The position numbers and the translations under genes were made by a program. This document shows positions 41,127-49,822 of a stretch of DNA of 64,000 nt, one piece after another. The DNA is taken from positions 6,542,367 through 6,606,366 of the forward strand of contig NZ_CP124543.1 in the NCBI RefSeq assembly GCF_029953635.1, in the 5' to 3' direction. The notes below the pieces were generated by a model. It saw only the letters and a list, made by a program, of their open reading frames with translations, was not told where the DNA came from and did no database searches. Position 1 is the stretch's first letter. The number at the start of each line of letters is the position of its first letter. Source of the DNA: Halotia branconii CENA392 (lineage in GTDB: Bacteria; Cyanobacteriota; Cyanobacteriia; Cyanobacteriales; Nostocaceae).

Positions 41127-41447
41127 ATGACTAAATTTCAAATCGATATTGACTTCAGTAGTGTAGATTTAGCGTCTCTAGAGACGGAAGAAGATTTCCA
41201 GAGAGAGGCAAAAATATTACTACCTCAAGCACTCTTTAAAGTAGGCGAAACTGTCGGTGAAAAGACATGGGAGGAATTAAATAAAAGTCTGAAAGAACCA
41301 GGAATGAAGCAAAAATCTTCTCAAAGCGAGAAACGGAGATTTATTCAAGAAACAGGAAGAACTTATCAGCGAAAAGCAAGTAGTCGAGAAAAACAAGAAT
41401 TGGAAGAATATATAATAGAACAATTACGTATTCACCAGAAACAATAA
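41127..41447 (+). CDS. Hypothetical charged protein
   Basis: 106 residues. Acidic N-terminus (FQIDIDFSSVDLASLETEEDFQREAK), then a basic helical region rich in Lys, Arg, Glu and Gln (LKEPGMKQKSSQSEKRRFIQETGRTYQRKASSREKQ). It has no membrane segment, signal peptide or known motif. It stands alone, about 110 bp after the small secreted protein. The composition is protein-like, but function is unknown. Confidence 0.55.
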   Translation: MTKFQIDIDFSSVDLASLETEEDFQREAKILLPQALFKVGETVGEKTWEELNKSLKEPGMKQKSSQSEKRRFIQETGRTYQRKASSREKQELEEYIIEQLRIHQKQ

Positions 41448-41777
41448 GTTACTTCGCTCTAATTTTTCTTCTATTCAGTTGGAATTAATATTTATCAATA
41501 TTTTAGTCAGAAGCTTTCAGAGTGTACTGTAAGATACGATCGCTTGTCTTAAAAGTAGTATTAGATATGGAAATAATCTTTAGAAGCATCTGCATTATGT
41601 AGCAAGAAGCAGAGGAGCAACTTCGCACAGACAGGAGGTAAAAACATTACTACTATTGACATTTACAATCTTGCTATAAAAGCGATCGCAGAGGATTTTT
41701 TTAGCAAATTAGTAGAGTTGGATGACTGAGTACAAATATCAAATCAATCGGTGACGCACAAATTGCTATCAGTAAAG
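41448..41777. other. 330-bp intergenic region, nothing found
   Basis: AT-rich with one GCGATCGC near 41684. I see no gene, hairpin or repeat worth naming. A GTG at 41751 in frame with the next gene would add nine residues to it. Confidence 0.5.
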
Positions 41778-42575
41778 ATGAATCAAGTGTCTCCCATATC
41801 AATTGCTCAGTTAACAGATATACATCTGTTTGCGTCAGAAAATCAACGACTCTTAGGAATGCCCACAACAGAGTCTTTTCAAACAGTTATAGAACGATTA
41901 AAAAAGCTACAACCTGAACTTGATTTACTATTACTAACAGGAGATTTATCTGGTGATGGTACAACTGCATCATACGAAAATCTACAAACCCTACTAAATC
42001 CGCTGCAAATACCTACTTACTGGTTGCCAGGAAATCATGACTGTGCGATCGCAATGGATGATATCTTAAATCAGGGTATGCTTTCGCGGCGTAAATCTTT
42101 TAAACGCGGCAGTTGGAATTTTATCTTGCTTAACTCTTCCGTATCTGGGTGCGTGCATGGTGAACTTGTACCTAAAACCCTTGATTGGCTAGACTCTGAG
42201 TTGCAAATACTAGGCAATAATCCTACTGTGGTAGCCCTACATCATCCACCTTTGTCAGTAAATTCTGCATGGTTGGATACCATTTGTCTGAGAAATCCTC
42301 AAGAATTTTTTGACGTTGTTGATCGCTATCCCCAAGTTAAGTTAGTTTTATTTGGTCACATTCACCAAGAATTTCAACGCCAGCGCCACAATGTTGAATA
42401 TCTGGGTACTCCTTCAACTTGCATTCAGTTTCAGTCAAAAAGCGCAAATTTTGCTATTGACCAACAACCCCCAGGATTTCGGTTTTTAAAACTATACCCC
42501 AATGGTAAATGCGAAACTTGGATTGAGCGAGTTCCTTACTTTTATCCATTGGAGTTAGCAGCAACAGGGTATTAA
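41778..42575 (+). CDS. Metallophosphoesterase, CpdA-like (cAMP phosphodiesterase family)
   Basis: 265 residues with all calcineurin-type motifs in order: QLTDIHLF (D, H), LTGDLSGDG (GD), LPGNHD, ALHHPPL and LFGHIHQ. Together they bind two metal ions; CpdA enzymes hydrolyse 3',5'-cAMP, and heterocystous cyanobacteria use cAMP signalling. I chose the ATG at 41778 as the conserved start of the domain follows closely. Related family members act on other phosphodiesters, so the substrate is not certain. Confidence 0.85.
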   Translation: MNQVSPISIAQLTDIHLFASENQRLLGMPTTESFQTVIERLKKLQPELDLLLLTGDLSGDGTTASYENLQTLLNPLQIPTYWLPGNHDCAIAMDDILNQGMLSRRKSFKRGSWNFILLNSSVSGCVHGELVPKTLDWLDSELQILGNNPTVVALHHPPLSVNSAWLDTICLRNPQEFFDVVDRYPQVKLVLFGHIHQEFQRQRHNVEYLGTPSTCIQFQSKSANFAIDQQPPGFRFLKLYPNGKCETWIERVPYFYPLELAATGY

Positions 42576-42678
42576 AAATGGGGCATGGAGAAGAGGAATT
42601 GGGACAGAAGAGAAGTGCGGTCTTGGGGTCTCCCTGTCTTCCTCTGCCCCTCTGCTTCCCCTGCCTCCCCTGCTTCTT

Positions 42679-43269
42679 CTACACCTTCACTTCGTCGGCA
42701 AAACTGTTCCAGCGCACAAAGTGAAATGGTCCAGCGACAGATCCCCAGAGATGTTCATCGGTTTCTAGATCTCGTCCTCTGTCAAGGCTAAGAAATTTAT
42801 CGTCGTTAATCTCAAATTCATTATCTAGATAAGTATTTTGCCCTTTACGAAAGACAATGCAACCTTTTCCTGGTTCTACTCTGCCTTTGAAGCTGTTACC
42901 AGTCCACTCCACAATCATGTTACAGCCTGATAACTTTTCTAAGCGATCGCTTGTTAGGGTATGAAGACGTTGTAAGTCGCGGGAAGCACCGTAAAAAGTT
43001 TCTTCTTGTTTAACAGTGTAGTTTTCAATTTCGATGCGATCGCCTGTGTTTACCAACTTTAACACCCGCATTCTATAAGGCTCGTTTAGCTGATAGTCAT
43101 AGGCCTGTTCCACAAACAAACCTACCCCTGATAACAGTTCTAACGGCAGAGGACGCATACACACACGAATATGAGCAAAAAAAGGTGGATTTTCAAAAGC
43201 TTGTTCTTGATTGCTAAAGTCAGCTGCCATCCAGCGGGCTAAGGTGGCAATATCCGTAGAATGAGTCAT
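42679..43269 (-). CDS. cpcT: Phycobiliprotein lyase CpcT
   Basis: 196 residues, the usual CpcT length. It attaches phycocyanobilin to Cys153/155 of beta-phycocyanin or the equivalent in phycoerythrocyanin. Typical segments are LARWMAADFSNQEQAFENPPFFAHIRVCMRPLP, GVGLFVEQAYDY, PYRMRVLKL and GSVAGPFHFVRWNSFADEV. It is convergent with the phosphoesterase gene. CpeT-type relatives exist, so the exact bilin site is inferred from overall similarity. Confidence 0.88.
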   Translation of the reverse strand: MTHSTDIATLARWMAADFSNQEQAFENPPFFAHIRVCMRPLPLELLSGVGLFVEQAYDYQLNEPYRMRVLKLVNTGDRIEIENYTVKQEETFYGASRDLQRLHTLTSDRLEKLSGCNMIVEWTGNSFKGRVEPGKGCIVFRKGQNTYLDNEFEINDDKFLSLDRGRDLETDEHLWGSVAGPFHFVRWNSFADEVKV

Positions 43270-43433
43270 TAACGATATAATTAGTTGCTGAAAAATTATC
43301 TATAAATATTGTAAAGCTTGTAACAAGGGAATAATTAGTCTTGCTCAAACTGATATTTTTTATATTCCTGGAGAATTATTCTATAAATTTCGTCATCATT
43401 TAGCTATAGCAGTTCTAAATTATTCGTGAACAA

Positions 43434-43466
43434 CAAGATCCCCGACTTCTAAAAGAGGGGATCTTG
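43434..43466. repeat. Degenerate hairpin, dispersed family copy 2
   Basis: CAAGATCCCC...GGGGATCTTG with a shortened loop (GACTTCTAAAAGA). The flank ATTCGTGAACAAC matches ATTCGTGAGCAAC before copy 1 at 39384. Confidence 0.75.
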
Positions 43467-43984
43467 TGTTCACTTTAATATGTTTTGTTAAGTTATGTAT
43501 TCAAAACTGCTTACGTGTGGATAGGCTTAAAGACGTATCTGTAGATTTGACTCTAGGCACTATTTGCGCTGGAATCCAAGATAGGACAAACATTTGAGCT
43601 ATCTCAGTAAAAATACTTAATTATTGATTATCCTACCTTACCAGAAAAATAAAGTCTATTTACTGTTCACTTTGTAGACCAAATTTTTTAGCCATTTTCG
43701 CAACTCTGATCTACTATAGGATTAGAGTAACTAAAAAATAGCGATCGCGTACATATATTGGGCTGATTAAGCTAATCAGCGTTAGCTATCTAGTCATTGC
43801 TGCTGGTACATACAGTGGTTTAAAGTTAGCAGCGTTAACCAAGCTTTGGTGAAAAGCTAGTCAAAAATTAGGCAAGTATCATTTCATCACTGCTATTTAG
43901 TCAACTACTTCAGCATTACTGAGAGTAGTTGTTAGCCACATCTGTTTTGTATGATCAATTTCTGAGTAGATGACCAAATAGTTA

Positions 43985-44011
43985 CTAATTCGTAATTCGT
44001 AATTCGTAATT
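43985..44011. repeat. STRR: TAATTCG heptamers
   Basis: About four tandem copies of TAATTCG in a gene-free region, a typical short tandem repeat of Nostoc-type genomes. Confidence 0.75.
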
Positions 44012-44597
44012 ACTTGGTGTCATAGCCCCTACCAAATTAAAAATTGGTGGTCTTCAAGACGTTCGCAGTTCGCTACCACCGCTACGCTATCAGTGGTGGA
44101 TTCAAGCTCCTACCTAGAAGCACTACGAATTAAGTAAAGCCTGCGGCATAGCTGCGCTTAGAGCGTAGCCCATTATCAATTACGAATTATGTTGACTTTT
44201 GGGGCTAGTTACGTCTAAACTGTCCCCTCAATTTGGGATTTTATCGATTCAGTAACTAAACTAACTTGACTTGTTCAAGTCTAAAGGACTTTGACTTGTT
44301 TTTCTGCATCTTGCGTTTGCATACTCCACTCACAGTTGACAAATTAATTTGTCAGATCCTCGCACACTTCTACGTCTAAATTAATGTCATGACTGATTTT
44401 GACTTTATACTAACTATCTGCATCATAGCCGTAGCCTATCTATCCAGCGTTTATTTGTGGATATCTATTTCTCATCACTCGAATGAGTAGATTGAGTGCT
44501 ACAAAGTAAATTTCAATTTTTGCCTAGGTCTTGTAAGAGTACAAACCAATATAGTTCTATGGCAATAAATTTAGATGTGCATCTTTCAGAAAAAGTC

Positions 44598-44628
44598 ATG
44601 CTAAACTGCTGACAGGAGTTTAGCATGA
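44598..44628. promoter_or_regulatory. 11-bp inverted repeat just before the MscS pair
   Basis: CATGCTAAACT-9 nt-AGTTTAGCATG is a perfect inverted repeat ending 27 bp before the first start codon. There is no T-run. It could be an operator or a 5' mRNA hairpin that controls the channel genes. Confidence 0.55.
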
Positions 44629-44655
44629 TACCAAAGTTGCACACCAATCTCAGAA

Positions 44656-45753
44656 ATGCTTGTTTTATTGCCAGAAATCTTTACAAATAGAGAAATCCAA
44701 ATTGGCTTAATAGGGTTAGTGATTGGCTCTTTAATTTTCATATTTGGTCGTTTAATTGTTTCATTGATTAATTTACTTTTGCAACGTTTAAATTTTATTC
44801 CAGTTAGTGATATTAACCAAAAATTATTTAAGCCTAACCAAAGCTTAATTATTGTAGTGACAGTGATGACGGTTGTCGAGGTGATGACATCTTTACTGCC
44901 GAAAAATCGCTGGACTAATCCATTAGAAATTATTACTAGCTTAACTTTAGCGATCGCAGCTAGTTGGCTAGCATCTCAATTATTTAAAAAGTTTTTTGAT
45001 TTCTATTTATTAAATGCAGCTTTTAACAGTGGACAAAAAATCAGTAGTGAGTTACTGATTCTTGTCAAATGGGTTGCTAATCTAATTATTATCTTTTTAG
45101 CAATTCTGATTTATGCTCAAACACATCAAATCAATCTGTTAGGATTGCTAGCTAGTTTAGGAATTGGTGGATTAGCAGTAGCATTTGCTGCTCAAAAAAC
45201 CTTAGAACAAGTTTTAGGTGGTATTGTTCTTTACCTTGATCGTCCTTTTGTGATTGATGATTATATTGGTCTACCTGATGGGACTTTTGGGCGAGTTGAA
45301 TCTATTGGGTTAAGATCTACCAGGATTCGTACTTCTGGTAAGGGAACCGTAATGATAGTTCCCAACAGTTCTCTAACTCAAGTAAATATTGAAAACTTTA
45401 CTGGTGCAAAGAAAGTCATGTCCATTCTTTATTTGACCTTCTATCGAGCCATTAGTAATGAAGAACGGGCTTTGATTCGTCGGGTAATTATAGAAAGTAC
45501 AAATGAAATTTTTGGTATTGACTCGCGGAATACAGAAGTTACTTTTAAAAATATCAACAACATCACAGATCCAGATAAAACGCAAGCACAAGTCGCTTTC
45601 TTTATTTTGGGTTCTGGAGATGTTTCGATGGAATTACGTCGTCAGTTGCTAGATTTAGCTACTCAAAGCATTACACAATCTTTAAAAGAATATGGTATTG
45701 CATTTGATATAGAAGAACCAACAATTTATGTCGATTCGCCGATTACAATTTAG
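44656..45753 (+). CDS. MscS-type mechanosensitive channel, first of a tandem pair
   Basis: 365 residues. Several N-terminal membrane helices precede the pore helix and beta domain: LLGLLASLGIGGLAVAFAAQKTLEQVLGGIVLYLDRPFVIDDYI is the MscS core (quoted here in part by its Gly/Ala pattern, residues about 160-200). A cytoplasmic vestibule with RVESIGLRSTRIRT and VPNSSL follows. Such channels release solutes on osmotic downshock. The next gene, 2 nt downstream, is a paralogue, so the pair is co-translated. Confidence 0.88.
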   Translation: MLVLLPEIFTNREIQIGLIGLVIGSLIFIFGRLIVSLINLLLQRLNFIPVSDINQKLFKPNQSLIIVVTVMTVVEVMTSLLPKNRWTNPLEIITSLTLAIAASWLASQLFKKFFDFYLLNAAFNSGQKISSELLILVKWVANLIIIFLAILIYAQTHQINLLGLLASLGIGGLAVAFAAQKTLEQVLGGIVLYLDRPFVIDDYIGLPDGTFGRVESIGLRSTRIRTSGKGTVMIVPNSSLTQVNIENFTGAKKVMSILYLTFYRAISNEERALIRRVIIESTNEIFGIDSRNTEVTFKNINNITDPDKTQAQVAFFILGSGDVSMELRRQLLDLATQSITQSLKEYGIAFDIEEPTIYVDSPITI

Positions 45754-45755
45754 AG

Positions 45756-46889
45756 ATGATAAATGATATTTCACAGTATATTCTCAGATTTCTGCAACGT
45801 GATAGCACAATATTAGCCTTATCTAAATTTGGCATTTTTCTATTTTTCATTCTTCTCTCTATATTTATTGGACGATATACACCGACATTAGTACGAATTA
45901 TCATTCGACGCTTTGCACCGCAGCAAGTCGCCAGTATCTACAATAATTTAATTGACCCTATTAGAAATTTATTTAGAATAGCTGGTACTTCAATTCTTAT
46001 TTCGTTATCTTTGATATGGATTGTAGAGTATACATCTATCTACAAATTTATTTCTCTCATTATAGATTTAGCTGTTATTGTCAGCGTTGCTTGGTTGGCT
46101 TCTCGGCTATTTCGGCAATTTATTCGAGTTTATGGCATTGAATTAGTCAGAAAATTAGGTAGAGAAGTAGATGAATTACTGTTAGTGTTTGAAACCCTAG
46201 CAAATGTGATTATCGGATTTGTTGCTATAGTTAGTTTTGCTCAAAGTCAGCAATTTAATTTAATTGGTCTATTAACTGGTTTAGGAATTGGTGGATTAGC
46301 TGTGGCTTTTGCAGCGCAAAAAACACTAGAACAGTTGCTAGGCACTATTGTATTGTATTTGGATCGGCCTTTTGTACCTGGGGAATATATTCGTTTACAA
46401 AGATCTCAACAAATCCCAGAAGGTTTATTTGGAAGAGTTGAGTCTATTGGTATCCGTTCAACTAAGATTCGTACCTCTGCTAAAAGTACATTATTTATTA
46501 TTCCTAATTCGATATTGGCAAACTTAGAAATTGAGAATATTACACGAGGTAAAAAAGTTATGGTTTTACTTTACCTCGATTTTTTGAATGTTCTACAAGA
46601 AAGAGAACAAGCTTTAGTTCAACAGGTGATTATCGAAAGTACCAACTCGTTGTTTGGTATTGACCCAGGAAGTACTAGTATTACATTTTTAAGTAACAAC
46701 GATCACAAGCAGACAACTCGCAGCAGAGTGTCGTTTTTTATTTTGGGTTCTAGTGAAAACTCTCTGCAACTGCGTAAACGTTTATTAGAACTAGCAAATG
46801 AAAAAATCTCCAAAAAGCTAGGTCTTGATGGAATTGAGTTCACATTGCAAGAACCAACTATTTATGTAGAATCACCTATCACTATTTAA
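45756..46889 (+). CDS. MscS-type mechanosensitive channel, second of a tandem pair
   Basis: 377 residues, same fold as the gene before it: GLGIGGLAVAFAAQKTLEQLL pore motif, LDRPFVPGEYIRL, then GRVESIGIRSTKIRT. Both end with EPTIYVxSPITI, proving a duplication. An insert of about nine residues (RLQRSQQIPEG) distinguishes it. The 3' end overlaps the end of the truncated GH65 gene on the other strand by 4 nt. The two may form mixed channels; that is inference. Confidence 0.88.
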   Translation: MINDISQYILRFLQRDSTILALSKFGIFLFFILLSIFIGRYTPTLVRIIIRRFAPQQVASIYNNLIDPIRNLFRIAGTSILISLSLIWIVEYTSIYKFISLIIDLAVIVSVAWLASRLFRQFIRVYGIELVRKLGREVDELLLVFETLANVIIGFVAIVSFAQSQQFNLIGLLTGLGIGGLAVAFAAQKTLEQLLGTIVLYLDRPFVPGEYIRLQRSQQIPEGLFGRVESIGIRSTKIRTSAKSTLFIIPNSILANLEIENITRGKKVMVLLYLDFLNVLQEREQALVQQVIIESTNSLFGIDPGSTSITFLSNNDHKQTTRSRVSFFILGSSENSLQLRKRLLELANEKISKKLGLDGIEFTLQEPTIYVESPITI

Positions 46890-47854
46890 AATGCAGTGGG
46901 TGCGATCGCCATTAATTGAAAGAGATTGTAACGCACACTCAATTGAGCCTGATCATCGCCTTCAATAATCATGTCGTTGTCTTGCCACATTTGCTCCCAC
47001 GCCGCAATATGAGCTGCTAATAAAGTGGCATATCTGGCTTCATCGGCTAGCTTTTGGATAGCTGCTGCTATGGGGATATCTGTATCTTGTGATGTATATA
47101 AGGTGACAATCTTTTCTACAGTTATTGTTTTTCCTGGAACGGATTGCAAGGTAGTTGATAGTCTTGAAGAATCAGTAGCATTCTTTGCATGTATAAATGC
47201 AGTGTCGTCTTCCACTACCAATTTCGCGGCCATCCCCAGTTGAAGGTTTGAATGTATTGTTTGAGTTTGTAACCAAAGAATTTGCTCTACCCCTCCTTGA
47301 TTTAAGATTCGCCAATGTTGGCTTTGAGTATCTAGGTTAGTATCAAATCCAGTTTCAACTTTAATATCACCTGCAAAATTGATGGATGTGATTTGACAAC
47401 GAATTACCGAAACGTGTTGATCTGCCAAACTAGCAAAACGCTCAAAGTGGAAATCCAAAGTATGACCTTTTGGAGAACGCCAACGGACATCACGGCTAAC
47501 TATACCTACACGCAAATCCAGGCGACGTTCATAATTGATGATTTCTCCAGAATCCATACTAAAGCGATCGCCTGCCAATGTCACCACCAATGGTAGCCAG
47601 TTGGGACAATTCAAAAGTTCTTTATGAACAACAGGTATATCACTATAAACACCTTGAATCAGTGTTTCTGGACAATCTTGAGGATACCCTTCCTCAAAAG
47701 TCCCTCGTGTTCCTAAATAACCATTACCAAGGGTAAAAATACTTTCTTTATAATATAGTTGTGTCGGTTCAAACTCTGTCTCAATAATATTCCAGTCAGT
47801 AGCAACAATTGGTTGCTGATTGTATGGCAGTTGGTCGGTAGATACATTAAGCAT
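46886..47854 (-). pseudogene. Glycoside hydrolase family 65, N-terminal part only (truncated)
   Basis: 322 residues matching the N-terminal beta-sandwich and linker of GH65 sugar phosphorylases (WNIIETEFEPTQLYYKESIFTLGNGYLGTRGTFEE, YERRLDLRVGIVSRDVRWRSP, FERFASLADQHV). The frame ends at VRYNLFQLMAIAP, exactly where the catalytic (alpha/alpha)6 barrel should begin; GH65 enzymes are usually 750 residues or more. The catalytic Glu and phosphate site are therefore missing. The stop overlaps the MscS gene, so the rest was probably lost by deletion. It cannot be catalytically active. Confidence 0.8.
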
Positions 47855-48519
47855 CAGTAAAAACCCTAAATGTTGAAGCTATATTGAATCAAACTTGTAG
47901 GAGTTTCAAAGTAATTTACTACTTTTGAGATTTGGATATTAGGCAGATTTTGAACAGCAATTATGATGTCAGATGCAATAATTAAATTTACTTTTGCATC
48001 TCTCTAAAGTTAGGTTTAGTTTGTAACTTAAGGTAGAGATAACAAATTGTAAAATTAACGCTAAATGATACATTTACTTAAGTGAGCGTAAATGTCAATA
48101 TTTTTGTTCAATTCTGTTTTGAAAATCTGGTAAAAGATAGTTACTTGATGGTGAGCCTGTTTATAGACGTTTATACGTGATAGATCACGTTTTTATCAGT
48201 TTTAATGCTTATAAACATAGTTTTAAACTATTTTTTATAATCAAGTGTAAAACTAAATACTCAGGCTCTAAATATTGACAACATAAATGAGGCGATCGCT
48301 CACAACTTTTCACTTTCGTCTCATTTTACGAGCAAAGAGCGTGCAGCTAAATTATGATGGATACCCCAAACCGTACACAAACAGATAAAGAGCATTAAAC
48401 ACAGCTTCAAAAAGAAACAGTGCTATACCATTGCACGACAAATTTGATGCCGATTACTTTTCTTGCTACCTCTGCTTCCCCTGTTCGCCCAAATGTATCA
48501 ACTTTAAAGTAAAACGGTA
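47855..48519. other. 665-bp intergenic region
   Basis: Upstream of the truncated GH65 gene and downstream of the SDR gene. It is AT-rich, with one GCGATCGC near 48293 and TATAGACGTTTATACGTGATAGATCACGT (given in part), which includes an imperfect inverted ACGTGATAGATCACGT at about 48173-48190. No gene was seen. Confidence 0.5.
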
Positions 48520-49347
48520 TTAGATAGGGGAGTTAGAATGTTGGCGCTGGTTACGAATAATCAACTTATTGATAAGTAGAGACAACTGTGGACTCAGGCG
48601 ATATATCCACCAAAATAGATGCACATATCTGGGAAAGGCTACAATTAGCTGTCCACTTTCTACCCCACGTAGTATATTTTTGACCGCAGTCGGTACATCA
48701 ATAAACTTTAAAGGAATACGAGTCTTAATCTGTTCGGCATTAACACTTTTGCCGTATGCACCACTTTTGAAAAGATTGGTATCAATATAGCCAGGACATA
48801 CGAGTGTCATTTTAATACCAAGGTTTTTTGCTTCGGATGCTACAGATTGGGTCAGACCAGCCAAAGCATGTTTAGTTGCCACATAAGGCGCACACAAAGG
48901 GCCAGGCATCAAGCCATACATAGAAGCGATATTTACAATATGACCACTACCCTGGGACATCATCTGTTTATAGGCTGTGTACATGACATACACAACACCT
49001 AGTAGATTAACGTCTACGACACGTTGCCAAGTAACTAAATCTAGTTCTTGAAATTCTCCACCCACTGCAATGCCAGCGTTATTAAATACATAGTCGATAC
49101 GCCCGTAGCTCTTTATAACGGTACTGATAACCTCTGCAACAGACTCTGGGTTTGTCACATCTAAACTGACAGCTTCTACATTTCCCCCTGTTTGCTGCAA
49201 ACGCTTTGCTAGTAGGTGTGCAGCTTCTTTATTAATGTCAGTAATTACAACTCTAGCACCGCGCCGCGAAAGCTCTTCACACAAACCTTCCCCCAAGCCA
49301 GAGGCACCACCCGTTACCAAGGTCACTTTGCCAGAAAAAATATTCAT
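48520..49347 (-). CDS. Short-chain dehydrogenase/reductase
   Basis: 275 residues of the classical SDR fold. The cofactor motif TGGASGLGEGL is at residues 12-22, NNAG in the middle, the catalytic Ser in NIASMYGL and YxxxK as YVATK. The C-terminal part is longer and hydrophobic (YVHLFWWIYRLSPQLSLLINKLI), suggesting membrane association, common in lipid-acting SDRs. The substrate is not known. It is isolated, with gene-free DNA on both sides. Confidence 0.88.
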   Translation of the reverse strand: MNIFSGKVTLVTGGASGLGEGLCEELSRRGARVVITDINKEAAHLLAKRLQQTGGNVEAVSLDVTNPESVAEVISTVIKSYGRIDYVFNNAGIAVGGEFQELDLVTWQRVVDVNLLGVVYVMYTAYKQMMSQGSGHIVNIASMYGLMPGPLCAPYVATKHALAGLTQSVASEAKNLGIKMTLVCPGYIDTNLFKSGAYGKSVNAEQIKTRIPLKFIDVPTAVKNILRGVESGQLIVAFPRYVHLFWWIYRLSPQLSLLINKLIIRNQRQHSNSPI

Positions 49348-49822
49348 TTACGACCTTCCAACAGTGGAGGACTTCAAAAGTCTAGCTATGAAATATATAA
49401 AGTGTCAACTATAATTTGAGTTTTTTATTAATTTGCTACTTAAACAAAATAAAAGTTACAAAAACAACATTAAGATTATTTGTATAACTCACTATTAACA
49501 TTTTAAATCAGCATATTGACCTATTGGAAGGGAAAAAAGATGTTTTTACTGATAATTTTTCATTAGTATGACTAATTAAAATAGAGGTTGATATCTATAC
49601 ATAATTTTATCAAATATCAAATATTTGGTGAATTTTACTGCGTGTTTCAATCTATTTTTTCATTCAAAACTGTGATTTTTACTAAGCTAATTTACTAAGT
49701 ATTACCAGTTCTATAGGACTCATATTTGATTTGGAGAAAAAACTCAGTACACCCCTAAATCCCTTTTTTCCTGTTCCCAGCGAACGTAATGACATAAAAT
49801 TGTAATCCCTGCGTCAGTCCTG
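49348..49822. other. 475-bp intergenic region with left inverted-repeat copy
   Basis: AT-rich. The right part holds the repeat at 49712-49778 (listed separately), followed by CTCCAGCGAACG-like extragenic sequence. No gene was seen. Confidence 0.5.
49712..49778. repeat. Inverted repeat flanking pbpC, left copy
   Basis: TATAGGACTCATATTT...GAAAAAACTCAGTACACCCCTAAATCCC (in part) matches the reverse complement of 52600-52662 with a few mismatches and a 4-bp indel. The two copies bracket pbpC. Confidence 0.75.

Larger units (their letters stand above)
43270..44655. other. 1.39-kb gene-free region
   Basis: No convincing ORF on either strand. It contains hairpin copy 2 (43434-43466), a TAATTCG heptamer repeat (about 43985-44011), a degenerate stretch of extragenic repeat (GGCATAGCTGCGCTTAGAGCGTAGCCC, given in part, near 44145-44172) and the 11-bp hairpin at 44598. 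It may be the site of a lost gene. No tRNA or structured RNA could be supported. Confidence 0.55.
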
